The notes: generated by a model from the letters alone, not told the origin. A DNA stretch of 58,539 nucleotides from Auxenochlorella pyrenoidosa (GCA_001430745.1 KQ481955.1:993930-1052468); one strand, 5' to 3'. Shown: positions 31,167 through 43,824, numbered from the stretch's first letter. Program-made: numbers and translations.

Positions 31167-34100
31167 TCACACATCCACGCTCGTCAGCTCAGCCTGCGCG
31201 CGGCGCAGCATGTCGAGCTTGTGCGTGAGGGCCTCGCGCCGCTTCATCACTGCCTCGTCCTCGCCCAGCACCCGCTTCAGCGCCGCCTCCTGCTCGCCCG
31301 CAATCTGCGCCGACATCAGCTCCAGCAGCTTGTCCTTGGCCTGCGGTGCCCAGGGGAGGGGGCGGGACCAGGCAAACCGGGCTTTCATGCTTGCAAGAGC
31401 AAGGAGCGCCAACAGCAACCCGACCAAGGGATGATGGCACCTGGTAGGCAACACTCAAATTGCAGGTTTCAGTGGGCACAGGCACCTCCCACGCCCAACA
31501 GCGGCATGCATGGCTGTCATGCAGGCCGCCCCGCGGCGCGCACCTGCAGCACCATGCAGTGCACAATGGCCTTGGGCACCGCCTGCGTCATCTGCTGGCA
31601 GATTTCCCGCACGTAGCCAGAAACCTGCGGCAGGCAAGATTGGAGGGAGCGCGTGGGGGCCCAGCTTGGTTGTCCTGCCAGTGGCAGCCCAGGCAGTCCT
31701 GGTCACCACGTTCCCAGGCCGGGTGCGCGAATTCACCAAGCGTGGACTTCTCCGCTCCTAGCGGCGCACACACAGCAGGCGGGCAGGGTGCAGGCGCGCC
31801 TGGTTGATGATGCGCTTGTAGTGCTTCTCCTCGGGCGTGCCCTCGGGCTCCTCGGTCACCGGGCGGCCATCCAGGGTGTACATGACCTTGCCGTCGGGCA
31901 TCTTGCCCATCTGCCAGGATGGGGGGAGGGTGCATCCGGGGGTTAGCGGTGGGATAGCGCGGACTAGCAGTCCAAGCAAAGAGGAGCGAGAGGGGCAAGA
32001 GAGGGCAGCGAAACCCTAGAAGCCCAGCATGCCTGCGCAGTGCTGGCGCTCCTGCGCCGCTTGTCCAGAGGGTGCCTGCCTGCCCGGCGCGGCCCACCTG
32101 GATGGTGCGGAAGTACTCGGCCGTGATGTAGTTGCGCTCCATCTCCACCATAATGTTGACCATCTTGCGCGTCTCCTCCTGCAGGGCCCGGGAGTGCCAC
32201 ATGCGGCAGCTCTCAGCTCGCCCTGGCGCACACCGGGCAGCAAACTGGTTGCAACTCTCTCCTGAGGGGCCACCAAATAATGTGCGTCTCCGGCGGGGCT
32301 GCCAACACCGCTCAGCGACCCCTCGTCTCCCAGCCCAGCCCAGCCGGGCGCACCTTGAAGGTCTCCAGGCTGCGGTACGCCGAGGTGACGATCTCGCGGC
32401 GCAGCGTGGGGTAGCGCCGCAGCTGGCGCACCTCCTCGCTGTTGGCAATGTTGTCCACCATGCGGCGCAGGAGCACAAACACCTGGCGAGGGCAACACGA
32501 GCGGGGAGAGTGAGGCGAGCCGAGGAGATCCTGCTAGGATGTTGGCGTCCCTGAGCTAGCCGGTTGGGCCCGTGAGCAAGCCTGCTGTTGTGATGTGCAC
32601 CGGATCCAGCCTACCTCCCGCTAATACCGCAGCCGGCGCTGTGCTGCCACGGGGCACCCTTCTGCCCCAGAACACGCGCTGCCCTTGCTGCGCCCCTGCA
32701 CGGTTGCCCAGGCCCTCCATGGGTGGCCCCCCCACCGCCCCGGGCCCCCACCTCCTCCACCGACTTCTCGCAGGGGTCCTTGAGGTAGCCCAGCGCCTCC
32801 TCCAGCAGCCGGCGGTAGCCCGCCTCGGGCGCCACCAAGTGGGGCTGGATGCCGTCCGCCTCCTCAATCACCCGCTTCACGTACGGCACCTGCACCAGGC
32901 AGGAGGCACGGGAGATGATGCGACAGGCAGGCCAAGAGTGGAGGGACGAAGCAAGTGGCCCTGGGAGCAGAAGAGGAAGTAAAGCGCCGGCAGCGCCAGA
33001 CGCAGACCCCGGCCGCTACAGCGTGGGGCGCGCCCTGGTGCGCCTTGCTGGGGGCGCGCTGCGTGCATCGCGCACCTCGAGGATCTTCTTGAACGGCTGC
33101 TTCTCGATGCTGTCGGGCAGCCGCTTCTCAAAGACTGTCAGGATGAGCTCGCCGCCTGCGAACACCGTGCATGAGGGCAGGGTGCCAGGAGTCGACAGCG
33201 TGGCGCGGCAGCGCTGCAGATAGCCTCTAGTCAGCACTGCCAAGCTCCGGAATCCCAAACCTTCCCTGCAATCCACCCTTGAAGCACGCACCGCCCTTGC
33301 CGCCGTCTATGAGCTTGGCAAATGCAGTCTCGAACTTGCGGCAGAGCGTCAGCACAAGATGGATCATCTCGCCGCGTGAGGTGGCTGCAGGGCCGCCCAT
33401 GGCCTCCAGCTCGCGCTGCAGGGGAGGTGAGGTCAAGGGTGAGCAAAACCAAATGAAGCAATTGCTTTTGGTTGCTTGCCTCACTGCACTGACATGGAAT
33501 CCCTGTGCAAGTCAAGAAGGCAATGCGAGTGCTGCATGCGGTCGGCATGCCAGCCCTTCCAGCCCCCGCCCACCTACATCAGCCCCCCCCTTGCCTGCAG
33601 GTCCATGACAGACTTGTTGACAAAGCCGGAGATGTTGGGCAGCTGGCGCCGAACCGAGCCAATCAGCTTCTCCGACAGCTCTGTCGACAGGTAGCCGGTG
33701 CCCACGTTCTTGAGGCCGCCGTAGTCCCTGCTGCCGTGGAAGAACTGCAGCTCCTTGGCACGCGCGTCCTGCATCGACATCTGCAGGGCAGGGCAGCGCA
33801 GCAAGGGAGAGAAGTGTCCAAGTGAGACAAGCGTCCACAGGATGCTGAAGAGCCGCAAGGGCTTGCGTGCTTCAGGAACAGCCTGGAGATGGGCAGCAGG
33901 CGGGCCACTCTGCAGGGCTGCAGTCGTCCAGGTCTATGTGGACCCGCTGCCAGCCGGCACGGCCCCACAATGCCCTGCTCTGCCCTGATTTGCCCCCTCG
34001 GCAGCAGCACCCGCCTTTGAGTTGATATCTGCCTGGCCACGGTTCACGACGCCGATCCAGCCGTTTCGCAGCACGTATGTCTGCCCCTCCAGCACATCGC

Positions 34101-35281
34101 GGCAGTTGGTTCCGGGGTCCATGATGTCAATCTTGGTGAGGACACCTGTTGGGGGTGGGGGTGGGGTGAGCGTGGGCGATTGGGGTGGGGTTACGTGTGA
34201 TGAGGTTTGGTGGCAGGGCAGGGCGCCCCTAGCAGTGCAGGCAAGGTGCAAGATGGCATGGGCAGGTTTGCCCAGGTGCACGATGGGCTGGAGAGGCACC
34301 GGCAGGCTCTGCTGCCAACCACTGCCAGATGCCTGCATGCAAGTAAGCGGCACCTCGGCAGTCAGCTGCCCTGGCCCCCGCCCTCCCCCGCACCTATCGT
34401 GCGCTCGCCGGTGGGGTCCACCTCACGCGCCAGGCGCAGCGCATCCGACGTGGCCAGATCCGCGTTGGCGGGCGTGACGGCCAGGATGATGACGTTCTCG
34501 TGCTTGACGTAGTCGCGCGCCATGTTCTCTAGCTCCACCACAATCGACTTGGGCTGGCCGTCGATGGGCACCTTGGTGAGGCCGGGCATGTCCACCATGG
34601 ACAGGCCGGGCAGCTGCGGCGACACAATGCGCAGCGTGATGGGGACCGGGCTGACAATTGTGCCGCGCTTCTGCGTGTGCCGCATCGTCTCTGCCTCAAT
34701 CTCCCGCCGGATCTCCTCTGCAGAGGCGGGGGATGTGGGGCAGACAAGGTGATTGTGGTGGACAGCAGGGTGCCGGAAGCAGAGCAAGCAGGGTGGAGGG
34801 CAGGGAGCCCCCAGAAAGTCGGGCACAAGGCAGTGACTGGCCGGCCGCCAGTGGTGGGGCAAAAGGCGCATTGGCCCCAGGTTCCATATAACTGTCACCT
34901 AAGCACCCTGCAGTCGCCCCAATCATGCATGTGTGGCCCGGCACCCTGCCTTGGCACGGCAGCGAACTCACCAAAGTCGTAGAACTTCTGGCCCGGCATG
35001 TGGCCAAACTCGCCATACTCGCGCGCGTTTGGGTCTGACGCCGTCTCCAGCTGCAGCTCCAGCGGGCGCCGTGTGACGATGCCTGTGCCGCGCGGCAGGA
35101 AGTCGCGGCCCACCACTGCCTCAAGCACCGACGACTTGCCGCTGGACTGGCCGCCCACCACCACAATCTTGGGCAGCTGGCGGGCAAGGCTGGGCAGGCT
35201 GCCACCATCGCCGACCTGCGTGTCGCCCGCAAGCGCCGCGATCTGCGACACGCGGTTGACAGCCCTGAGGACACTGTCCAT
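31167..35281 (-). CDS. Dynamin-related protein, DRP1 (phragmoplastin) type
   Basis: Large GTPase that assembles on membranes for clathrin-linked endocytosis and cell-plate or organelle remodelling. Exons: 31167-31340, 31544-31624, 31800-31910, 32098-32178, 32354-32482, 32752-32889, 33076-33155, 33292-33415, 33595-33780, 34015-34145, 34394-34717, 34972-35281; 622 residues, the usual DRP1 length. The GTPase domain is complete: P-loop GGQSSGKSS (about 43-51), [11 protein letters not shown], switch II DMPGL (about 146) and TKID (about 215). The stalk includes [17 protein letters not shown] and [18 protein letters not shown]. There is no PH domain; the GED follows directly ([20 protein letters not shown] to [18 protein letters not shown]). 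Three introns have GC donors (34014, 33594, 31799). It lies 2.4 kb from the GTPase-less dynamin-like gene. Confidence 0.95.
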
Positions 35282-35994
35282 GGCTGCTGCTGCTGCTGCT
35301 GGGTGCTGGCTAGGAGCCTGCTGCTACCTGCGCGCTACCGACGGCAGCAGCGCCGAAAACTGGCCACCCGCGCGCTGCGGCTCGGGTTGTGGGCAACTCG
35401 GCCCCCGCAGGAGTGGGCAACGCAGTTCCGCACCTACAAAAGGGGGTGGCAGGGAATGCTGGAGCAGTGGAGAGCAGGGAAGCAGCACCGGGTCGAAGCG
35501 AGGGCAAAGTGGCGGCAGGTGGCGGCAGCGGGTGGCGGCAGGGCAGCGCTGCTCCTACTCTCTCTCTAGCACCCTGCGCCGCGATCCGTCTGTCCTTTGA
35601 AGTATGCGGTAGCCGCACACAGCGCCTCGAGGCTCTTCCCTTGTTTGGTCAGCGGCCCCACAGCGATCTAGGAGGACAGGGGAGCGCCCACAGCGCCTGC
35701 TGGAGGGATCGCAGTATACAGGCAACTCACTTGGGGCGCGCACACTCTGCCTCGAGGAGCGCGTTGTGCCTCACACGAGTTCGCAGGTGGTTGAGCTCAC
35801 GGGACGGCCTGGGTGGCGTCTGGGAGGGGGTGCGCGACTGCCAGATCGGCCCGAACGTCACCTGCAAAGCGCCGGGCCCGAGGAAGGCAGAGTCCACAGC
35901 AGGGCTAGCAGGGACGGTGAGCTCATGGTGGGTGGCGGCAGCGCGGGCAGTCAGCGATCGATTGACCTTTGCCCATTGATCGCGTGCCGCTACA
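35282..35994. promoter_or_regulatory. Divergent promoter region, DRP1 / lumenal TPR protein
   Basis: 713 bp between divergent starts; no gene. Contains a (TCTC)-rich tract near 35560. Confidence 0.35.
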
Positions 35995-37331
35995 ATGCTG
36001 TCGCAGTCCCCCGCTCGCAGCCTCCCCTGCCTTCACCTCTCACTTCCGCGAGCCGCTCCGCAGTCACAGCCGGCAGCAGCAGCACCACAGGCTCTAGTGC
36101 TCCCTTGCGTTAGGCAAGCAGGCCTCAGAGCCGTGGCGCTATGCCTGGCAGGACTGGCGGCGAGTGGCGGAGTGCTGCCGCCGCCAGCTGCCGCCTCGAT
36201 CCCGCTGGGTCCGGCCTCCTCGCAGCAGTCAGCCGAGGCGCAGCGTGCCTGGGCGGCCAGCCAGCTGGGAGGTGAGGCAGTTGGGCTGGCCGGTTCAGCA
36301 GCCATCAAGTCTGAGAACTTCCTGGAGAACTGACGCAGATGCAAGCGCAGGGTGGCCAGCTGGCCTGGCTCTCTTCTACGGCCATGCCCAGCCCCGCTCC
36401 AGACTCCCTCGCGCGCACCGTTCCTCCTGCAGCTCGCTACCAGCGCGCCGCGCCCGCTCCTCCGCCGGCAGCAGAGGAGCCCACGGCAGTGCGCATCCAG
36501 CGCCTGCAGCAGCTCATGCAGGCAGGCAACGAGGCGGCGGCGACGGGGCAGTACGACGAGGCGCTGCGGCAGTACGACGCCGTCGTGCAGCAGTTCCCCG
36601 AGTTTGCAACCACCGAGTATGCGCGGCTGGCGCGGGGGCTGATGCTGTACCAGCTGGGGCGCACGTCGGATGCCATCCTGCAGGTGTGGCGCACGCCTGG
36701 CGCAGGCTGGCACAGGGAGGGAGAGGGCACCACCCGTGCAGAGCAGGGTCCAACAGGCCGGCAGGCGGCCCCTGCACCACCCAGCATGGCTGCCAGGAGC
36801 TCATGCAACCCTGGGCACGCACAGCGCGGCTTTCGCACTAGAAGCTGGCCGGAAGCAGCCCCGAGCCGCTCCCGCGCCCACCCCCCCTGCACCCTCGACT
36901 GCAGCTTGAAGACGTGGAGGTGACACTGCGGGGGTACGCCGAGGTGCATGCTGCGCTGGCGGCCATGCTGTGGGTGGAGCGGCCCATCCTGCGGCAGGCG
37001 GCGGAGACGCAGTGGGAGATTGCGGTGCGCAGGCATGGGGGCGGTAGGGCGGGCACACCACTCACGCCCCAGGCTGCGGCCTGTGCGGACCGCTCCACTG
37101 CTTGGGGCCCCGTCGTTCCTGCCCAGGAAGCTGCGGTGGCACATGCCTGCTGTGCTGTGGGGCAGCGCGACCGCTGGCCGCAAACCTCCCTCCCAGCCTC
37201 GCTCCGCCGCCGCCGCTGCCCCGCAGATGGAGTTCAACCAGCGGTTTGCGGATGCCCAGTGGGTGGCGGAAACCAAGCACTGGCCGCCGCGGCTCATGGA
37301 CGCCCTTGATCGCTTCCTGCGCCTGGCCTGA
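35995..37331 (+). CDS. Thylakoid-lumen TPR-like protein
   Basis: Exons 35995-36271, 36403-36683, 36905-37024 and 37227-37331; 260 residues. The N-terminus looks like a bipartite targeting signal: a Ser/Ala/Gln-rich stromal transit part, then a hydrophobic segment (AVALCLAGLAASGGVL) ending in an AxA-like site (PPAAASIPLG). The mature protein begins disordered and then has a TPR-type helix pair (LQQLMQAGNEAAATGQYDEA then LRQYDAVVQQFPEFATTEYA) and a conserved end (GYAEVHAALAAMLWVERPIL, then WVAETKHWPPRLMDALDRFL). This arrangement recalls the plant chloroplast-lumen TPR family of unknown function. The exon 1 donor (GGA G|GTGAGG) was chosen because it is the phase that reaches the downstream frame before the in-frame stop at 36331. 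Confidence 0.75.
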
Positions 37332-37630
37332 TGCCCCTGCCCGCAGCACGCCCCTGCGCCCAGGGTCGTCGGCTGCTCTGTTGAGTGTGTGTATGTGACA
37401 TTGAGTTTTGAGATGTGTTTGCGATGCAATGCATGTGTGAGATGAGAGCAAGAGCCTATGAGCAGTTCAAATTAAGCCACTAATGTGAGCGCGGAGTTGA
37501 GCAGGAGCAGGGCCGTGCGGGGAAGTGGAGCGATAGAGTTGAACGCAGCGAGTCAGTCCATGGTGTCAGCTGTGTGTGGCGCACGCTGGGGCCCGTTGTT
37601 GCGCGCAAAGCAGCGCAGGCGGGCCCCACG

Positions 37631-38433
37631 TCACTCCGCCTTGCGCGCCTTGACCCGCTTCTGCAGCGCGCGCTCCGCCGCCACAGCCTTGCGGTGCTCC
37701 CACAGGTTGGTGCCCAGCATCAGCATGGTCACCGCACCGCCGTTGACGCAGACTGCGCAGCGGGTGCGAGAGCAGAGGCGGGTCAAGCAAATGGTGCAGG
37801 CAGTAAGGGCAGTGGCGTCGGAGGACCGGAACGCCCTGAACCTTCCTCACCTGTGCCACGATCCCACAGACGGCGCCTCCCGACACTGAGCGGGCTGCGT
37901 GCAGCATGTGCCATGCTCTGCGGCTAGATGAGCACATGCAGCAAAGGCATGCACCACTGCTTTCTGCTCACTTGTGGCATAGAAGGGGTTCTTCTGTATC
38001 AGCGCGCGCCAAATCTCCGCAAACTGTGTGTTGGAGTACCAGTGCTTCCGGTCTGGCTCGTCTGCAGTGCAACGGGGCAGAACGTGCGCGTGCCCCACTG
38101 TCACGACACTCATGCATTCACAGCAGTAGAGCATGGCTATCATGAGGTAGCGTCGCAAGTGCCCAGCTGAAGGAAGAACACAGGGCGGTGGCCCTTGCAA
38201 GTTGGACGTGGAGGAGGCGCACCCAGCAGCACCGCCACGCCGCCCAGGCCCAGCAGGAAGAAGACGAGGGCGACCGGGATTCCAATGTAGCACAGCCACA
38301 GCACAGTTGGGCTTCTCTTCTCCGGCTGCTTGGGGGCTGGGCGCCCCCCTGTGCTCCTGCGCGGAGCCGGTGCCATCTCGTCTGGTGCACTGGCCCCTGT
38401 GTTGCTCGACTGCTCAAAGCACGTTCCAGACAC
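37631..38433 (-). CDS. Small membrane protein, unknown
   Basis: Not recognised. Exons 37631-37752, 37972-38061 and 38223-38433 give 140 residues from the ATG at 38433, or 121 from the second ATG at 38376. A Pro/Arg-rich N-terminus is followed by one strong membrane segment (VLWLCYIGIPVALVFFLLGL then GGVAVLLG), a conserved-looking polar stretch (DRKHWYSNTQFAEIWRALIQ then KNPFYA), a second weakly hydrophobic segment (VNGGAVTMLMLGTNLW) and a basic tail (EHRKAVAAERALQKRVKARK). The general layout resembles small accessory subunits of energy-transducing or ER complexes, but I assign no function. All phases agree. It converges on the TPR gene with a 299-bp gap. Confidence 0.65.
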
Positions 38434-38797
38434 TGCGGAGCTCTGGTCCCGTGCGGTCGCAGTCAGAAGGCCAGCCTGCTGGGCTCACCTGCCGCCATCG
38501 CAGCGCGGGAAGCAGGCCACTGGGGCCAGCACAGGCAGCTGCTGCATAGATCACGAAAGGATGTGCATAAACGCTGGGCGTGTTGATGCGACAGGATCTG
38601 CTGTTCAGATAGGCAGGCGGCCAGGCATCACCGTCTTTGGTACCACGGTGCGCGTTCAGCGCTGCTGGCAACCTCCCAAGGTTGGTCTGCACTCGACGCC
38701 AGGAAGCCTTGATTAAGTGCGTATTACATAGCAGCAAACCAACTCATCAAGCATTTAAAGTCAGACTGGCCAGGAAGCCAGACAACAGCCCAGCGTT
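38434..38797. other. Intergenic, 364 bp
   Basis: Holds the promoter of the small membrane protein gene and the 3' UTR of the DCC oxidoreductase, with a minus-strand TGTAA at 38724-38728. Confidence 0.45.
38724..38728 (-). terminator. TGTAA polyadenylation signal, DCC oxidoreductase
   Basis: About 75 nt after the stop codon at 38798, minus strand. Confidence 0.5.
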
Positions 38798-39860
38798 TCA
38801 GCTGACAAAGCGGTCATCAAAGCGGGGGTCGCCCAGCCGGCAGGCGGGTGTGCGGCCAAACAGGGAGTAGCGGTTGTCTGCAACCTGCGAGCGAGAAGGA
38901 GGGGGAATGATAAAGAGCGTGCGAATCTGCATGCTGCCGCTGCATGCCGCGCGCATGGGGCTGCATGCGCGGGCGCCGCGCCCGGCCAAAAGCTGGCCAG
39001 GGTGGTTGCTTGGAGACCATGCCGCCATGACGGATCGCACCCCAGTCTCCCCAGCGGGCCCACCTGGTCGTAGAACCAGTCCTTGAAGGGGCGTGGGAAG
39101 GTGTCCAGCGCGGCCGCCACCAGCGGCAGAGGGGCCTGCAGCCCCGCCGCGATGCGCAGGATGGCTGCCGACTTGGTGTGGGCTGCCCGCCGCTCCACCA
39201 GCACGATGGAGGAGATGTCGTCGGGGGAGCGCCCCGCGCGGCGCAGCAGCGCGCGCCCGGCCTCGGACTGCAGCGCCGCAAAGCGGAAGCGCCCCTCCCG
39301 GTCCCAGTCCAGCATAAAGTTGACGCCGCCATTGCAGCTGCGGGGGGCGGCAGGGCGGGTGCAGAGAGGCGGGGTGAGGAGCCGTGCGGTGTGGCGCCAG
39401 GCGCCCCAGTGCGCTCATGCCAGGGGTTGCAGGGTTAGGGGACCAGGCAGGCCGCGGCAAGCAACTCTGCCGGGAAGCGTTGCCACGCTTCTTCATGCCA
39501 GCAGAAGCCGGGCTGCTTGCAGAAACGGCAGCCATCAGTTCCTCACAGGTTGCAGACGCCATCAAACAGAATGATCGGCCGTTGGTCTCTGGCAAAGAAC
39601 TCGTCCCCAGGTCGCTGCTGCTGCTGAGTGCCTGCTGCCCCTGCTGCTGTCCTTTTGGCTGCTGCCGCCGTTCCCGGCGCTGGCGGCGAGCGTTGCAGGG
39701 TGCCACTCCGGAACCCCCTGGGGGACTGAATAGCTTCGCAAGGTCTGGATGGTGTATGGGTGGGCCTGCGAGCTGATACAAGTGGAGCAGGGCTGGCGTC
39801 CGACTGCTGCCAGCGCGCGCCAGCCGCTGTGGCCTGACTGTGCAGCGCCACGATCGACAT
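38798..39860 (-). CDS. DCC-family thiol-disulfide oxidoreductase (DUF393)
   Basis: Exons 38798-38884, 39064-39337 and 39547-39860; 224 residues. The family's thioredoxin-like motif FDGVCNLCNGGVNFMLDWD is rebuilt exactly across the first intron, giving the CxxC pair and confirming the splice. It is followed by FRFAALQSEAGRALLRRAG, SSIVLVERRAAHTKSAAILR, and the end YSLFGRTPACRLGDPRFDDR, all typical of DUF393. Residues 1-95 are Ser/Arg/Ala/Gln-rich and probably organelle-targeting; the start ATG at 39860 (MSIVALHSQAT) was preferred to a farther one at 40052 because it begins this transit-like segment. The substrate is unknown for the family; a plastid location is inference. Confidence 0.85.
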
Positions 39861-40463
39861 GATGACTTGGTGAAAGCAGGAAAATTGACAGATTGGGCGC
39901 AGACAGGCGAATCCGCTTGCTGCAAGGACTGCATGAGGCGGCGGGCGAGCCGCGGGCAGCGGGGTCTGCAGCAGCAGTGCCCTGGCAGGCAGGCAACCCA
40001 ACCCCCTTGCGAGGCAGCAGGTTGTGGTTTGGATGTCTGCAGTTCTCATCATTGGAGGACTGTAGGTTTATTTCGTTCGCGAACCTTCCGTGTATACTAA
40101 ACCACGCGCTCCTTTTCAATCTGTCCTCTGTGCATCCGCTGCCGGGTTTGTACCGCGTGCTAGTTGTGTGCAGTAGATGTGCTGGTACAGCAGATGGTTT
40201 TACAGGGAAGGGTCCATGTGTTGATGGGAGTGCGCTGAAAGGAGTTGGGGAGTTTGCGACATGAGTACAAGGTGCAGCATCCTGACGGGACTAACCGGGT
40301 TGAATCAGCGGGTCAAAACATAGGGCCGAGTGTTGACACAATACACAGCATAACAGGTGGGATGGCGGCACAATGTCTCAGCAGCACAAGCGCTCGTCAT
40401 CGACCTCTGGCATGGAGGCCAAAGCGGCAGCGTGTGCAACCCATCTTGCAGCTGCAGCTGCAC
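39861..40463. other. Intergenic, 603 bp
   Basis: DCC gene promoter and dehydrogenase 3' UTR; a minus-strand TGTAA lies at 40200-40204. No gene seen. Confidence 0.45.
40200..40204 (-). terminator. TGTAA polyadenylation signal, dehydrogenase
   Basis: About 260 nt after the stop codon at 40464, minus strand. Confidence 0.5.
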
Positions 40464-42736
40464 TCAGTAGCCCAGGTCCCAGTTCAGCTCCAGCTCCGGC
40501 GCCACGGGCTTGCCAGACAGCAGCTTCTCCCTGCACCAGGGTGTGGGTCAGGACAGCAAGTCGTTGGCCTGCACAGCTGGGAGGCTTTCCCTGCCTGCCT
40601 AGCACCAGCCTGCCAGAGTTCGCTTGCTGCCCAGTTGCCATCCCCACAGGGGCAGCACTGCCCTGCCATGCGGCTGCTTCCCCCCGCCGGCGCCGCCTGC
40701 TCACCGCGTGTCGAGCGTGACGGCCAGCGACTCGGCCACGTCCTCGCTGGCGCAGGTGGCGCGGTGCGGGAAGATGCGCACCAGCGGGTGGCGCCACAGC
40801 GGGTGGCCCTCGGGCAGCGGCTCGGGGTCGGTTACATCCAGCACCGCGCCCGCCAGCTGCGGGGTGGGGGGAGACGCAGCAGCAGGAGCAAGGCAGGGGA
40901 CGGTCAGCGGCAGTGCCAACCTGCATATTGCTGGCACAGCAGCACCCTTCATTCGAGGAAAATGGCCAACCCAGCCATCCAGGCTGCAAAGGGAGGGCAT
41001 GTTGCGCGGGAGGAGCAGGCGGCGAGAGCGTAAACCAGCTGCAAGGGCGCGCGTAAGCTGGCTGGCCGCTCACGTGGCCCGAGTCCAGGGCTGCCACCAG
41101 GTCATCCTGCACCACCATCTTGCCACGTGATGCGTTGATGACGTACGCCCCCTTGGGAAGTGCCGCCAACGCCCTGCAGTGGCCATTGGTCGCAGGGATG
41201 CACGGTCAGGCTCTCTGGGTCTGCACAGCCGGCACCTCGCTTGCGTCAGATGGGCAGCAACCCCAGGGAGTACTTTCAAGCACCTCCCTCCCCAATGCAA
41301 GCTCCTTCCTTGCATGCCCACCCCCTCCCTCACTTGGCATCCACGATGCCCTGCGTCTCGGGCGTGAGCGCCAGCAGCACCACCAGAGCATCCAGCTGCC
41401 CCAGGAACGCCTCCAGCTCCTCCCTGCCTGCGCAGCCACCCAGGGTAGCAGGCAGCATGCAGAGGTCTGTGACCCAGCATGTGGGACCGCACAAAGGCAT
41501 CCCTGCTGCCTCACTTCTGCCTCGCTGGTTGCAAGCCCCTGCGCTGGGACTGTTACTAGGTGTGCCCTGTGCCTCGCCCTGCGGGACCGCGCGCCCACCT
41601 GCATACGACTTGATGCCAGGCGTGTCGCGCCGCGACCGCGTCCAGGTGCTGACCTTGTAGCCATTCTTGGCAAACAGCTCTGCAGCGGGGCCGCCCAGGC
41701 TGCCTGCAAAGGGGCAAAAGGGTGTTAGAGTGTGCGTGTGTGCTGTGTATGCGTTCACACGTGGGCGGTGTGGTTTGTGGTTGCAGTGGTATGTCTGTGG
41801 TGTTTCATTCTCAGATTGTATGCCAGGCAGGCGAGGCGGCACGGCGCTTGCGCCCACAGGCAGCGCTCACCCAGGCCCATCACGCCCACTGAGAACTCGC
41901 GGTTGTCCTTGAAGCGCCCCACCTCCACAGAGGGGTCCCACCGCCCCTCCTCCTGCCGCCGCCGGTACACCTCACAGCTGCGCTGCAGCAGAGAGGGGGC
42001 CGAGGCGCAAGCTCTGCGTCAGGACATGTGCGCGCACGCCGTGTGCTGCTGCAGCTGCACAGGGTCTGCATTCGAGGGCAGGCTGGTGTGAGCGTGCCAT
42101 GCACAGCATGGGCAGGTCCCGCCCGTAGCTGCGCTTGCCACGCAGCTGTAGGTTGCCTGCCTTTCGGCCTGCCCCACCTGGCAGTTGAGAACGGCCCACA
42201 GGTTCCAGAAGGCCATGCGCTCGCAGCGGGAGGGCTCGATGACGCGGAACACGCGGTGTGGGCGGTTCAGGTCGGGCCGCTTGAGTACAAAGTTGACGCC
42301 GGCCCCCATGCACTGGATGGCCTTCAGGTTGGGCAGGCTGATCTTCTCCAGGATGTCCGGATACGAGGCACCTGCATGGTGGGAGCATCGTTTGTCCAGG
42401 GAGTGTGCAGGAGGACAGGGGGGCCGTGCTGCATGCATGGATACTGCGTGCCCAGCTGGGGCAGGGGACAGCGGCAGCGGCGGGGCATGTGCCTGCTCGC
42501 AAGGGCATGCCTCCCGTCCCGCCCGGCTGCGCTAAAATGAGCTCACCAAGGTATGCAACCTCCACATCGGGCAGAACAGCACCATCGGGCACCTGTTCGC
42601 TCGGGTAGACATAGACCCGCAGCCCTCGCTCCTGTAGGCCCTGCACCCACGTTCCCAAGGACTTGGAGTTCTTTGCAATAAGAACGGCGCTCTCCGGGTG
42701 GGAGGCAGGCGCTGGCTGGGAGGGAACACCCGGCAT
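40464..42736 (-). CDS. D-2-hydroxyacid dehydrogenase, GhrA-like glyoxylate/hydroxypyruvate reductase
   Basis: NAD(P)H-dependent 2-ketoacid reductase. Exons: 40464-40530, 40705-40856, 41074-41173, 41334-41427, 41599-41703, 41871-41982, 42178-42371, 42547-42736; 337 residues. The Rossmann motif GLGSLG is rebuilt across an intron ([20 protein letters not shown]). The catalytic residues follow the family order: Arg in NASRGKMV, Glu in [11 protein letters not shown], His in RIFPHRAT. The N-terminal substrate domain includes [18 protein letters not shown]. The ending LELNWDLGY is typical of GhrA rather than of the larger phosphoglycerate dehydrogenases. No transit peptide is evident, so it may be cytosolic; in a photosynthetic cell it could reduce glyoxylate or hydroxypyruvate from photorespiration (inference). 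All seven introns are GT-AG. Confidence 0.92.
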
Positions 42737-43824
42737 ATGTCCTGTTCAGTCGAGGCGTGCCAGAAGGGCTGGTTGGTAGATGGTATAGAAACGCGGATAC
42801 AGTTGTTTGGAAATGTCAGAGAGTTCAAATCGGATCGCTATTTGTGAAGGGCTCCAAGCCCTCATCCGCCGCCATCTGGCGCCATCTGGCGGCCGCACGC
42901 GGCCACTCAGACGGCAGAAGAGCAACAGCATCTGCCACAACACACACACAGACACGCGGGATAATCTGACGCTCGCCAGATGAGTGGTGTGCCGACCACA
43001 GGACTGTGGAGCGCCAACATAGGAACACGACTGGAGTGTGATGCCTTATCAGGGGTTCCCCCGTTCCAGCAGGCACCTCGCCTGGGTGCCCAAGCACAGG
43101 ACTGAGAGCTCTCAGGCAGCATCTGCGCTCACACCGCACGCCCAACGCTCCACGAACTCCACAGGGCACCCAGTTGGCTGCAACCCTGGTGGCTGCAACT
43201 GAAGAGACGTGCCACCCTGGCCTCGTCCTGTGTGCATGCAGCGAGGTCAGCCGGATCGAGCATGATTTGAACGTCGGCATTATGCAAGGCGTTCGAGATG
43301 TGCATGCAACAAGGGGCGCAACTGGTGCTGCAGGGGACAGAAGCGCACCAGGTGCGCTGTGCAGTCGCAGCGGGGGGTGGAGTCCAGAGGTATGTGGGTC
43401 CTGGCAGGGCTGGCGCAACTGCCCTGGGCGGGCAAAGGGAAATGGTTTGCCTCTCAAGCGAATGGAGGGCAGAAGAGGGGACTAATGGGCTGACCAAGGG
43501 CAAAAGAGTCCTCTGGGCGTCAAAAATGCAAGTGTGGCTGAAAAAAGCGGGGGCCATGAGGCATGGGGCCCATTCAAATGGACAGGAAGGGGCAAGGTTG
43601 AGTGCATGAAATGGGCAAGCGCAAGGGACGGGAGGGAGAGAATGAAATCGTGTCGTATGCCGTGCATGTTCGCGTGCTTGGTTCTTGGGTCTGGGAGGCT
43701 GGCGGTGGGGGAGGGCGCGTGGGTGAGGTGCAGGGTGGCTGGTGTGTGGTCATGTGAGGCATGCAGCGCTGGTGGGGCTGCAGAGTTGGGCATTCTGTGG
43801 GCATGGCAGGGGAATGGTCACGGC
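42737..43824. other. Intergenic, 1.1 kb
   Basis: Dehydrogenase promoter and the 3' UTR of the GARP factor. No recognisable coding frame, RNA or element. Confidence 0.45.

Noticed and set aside
31740..31800. GT donor about 30 bases further on for intron 10 of DRP1
   Set aside because: It would add about ten residues between IINQ and VSGYV, where known DRP1 proteins have none; the GC donor gives the exact family spacing.
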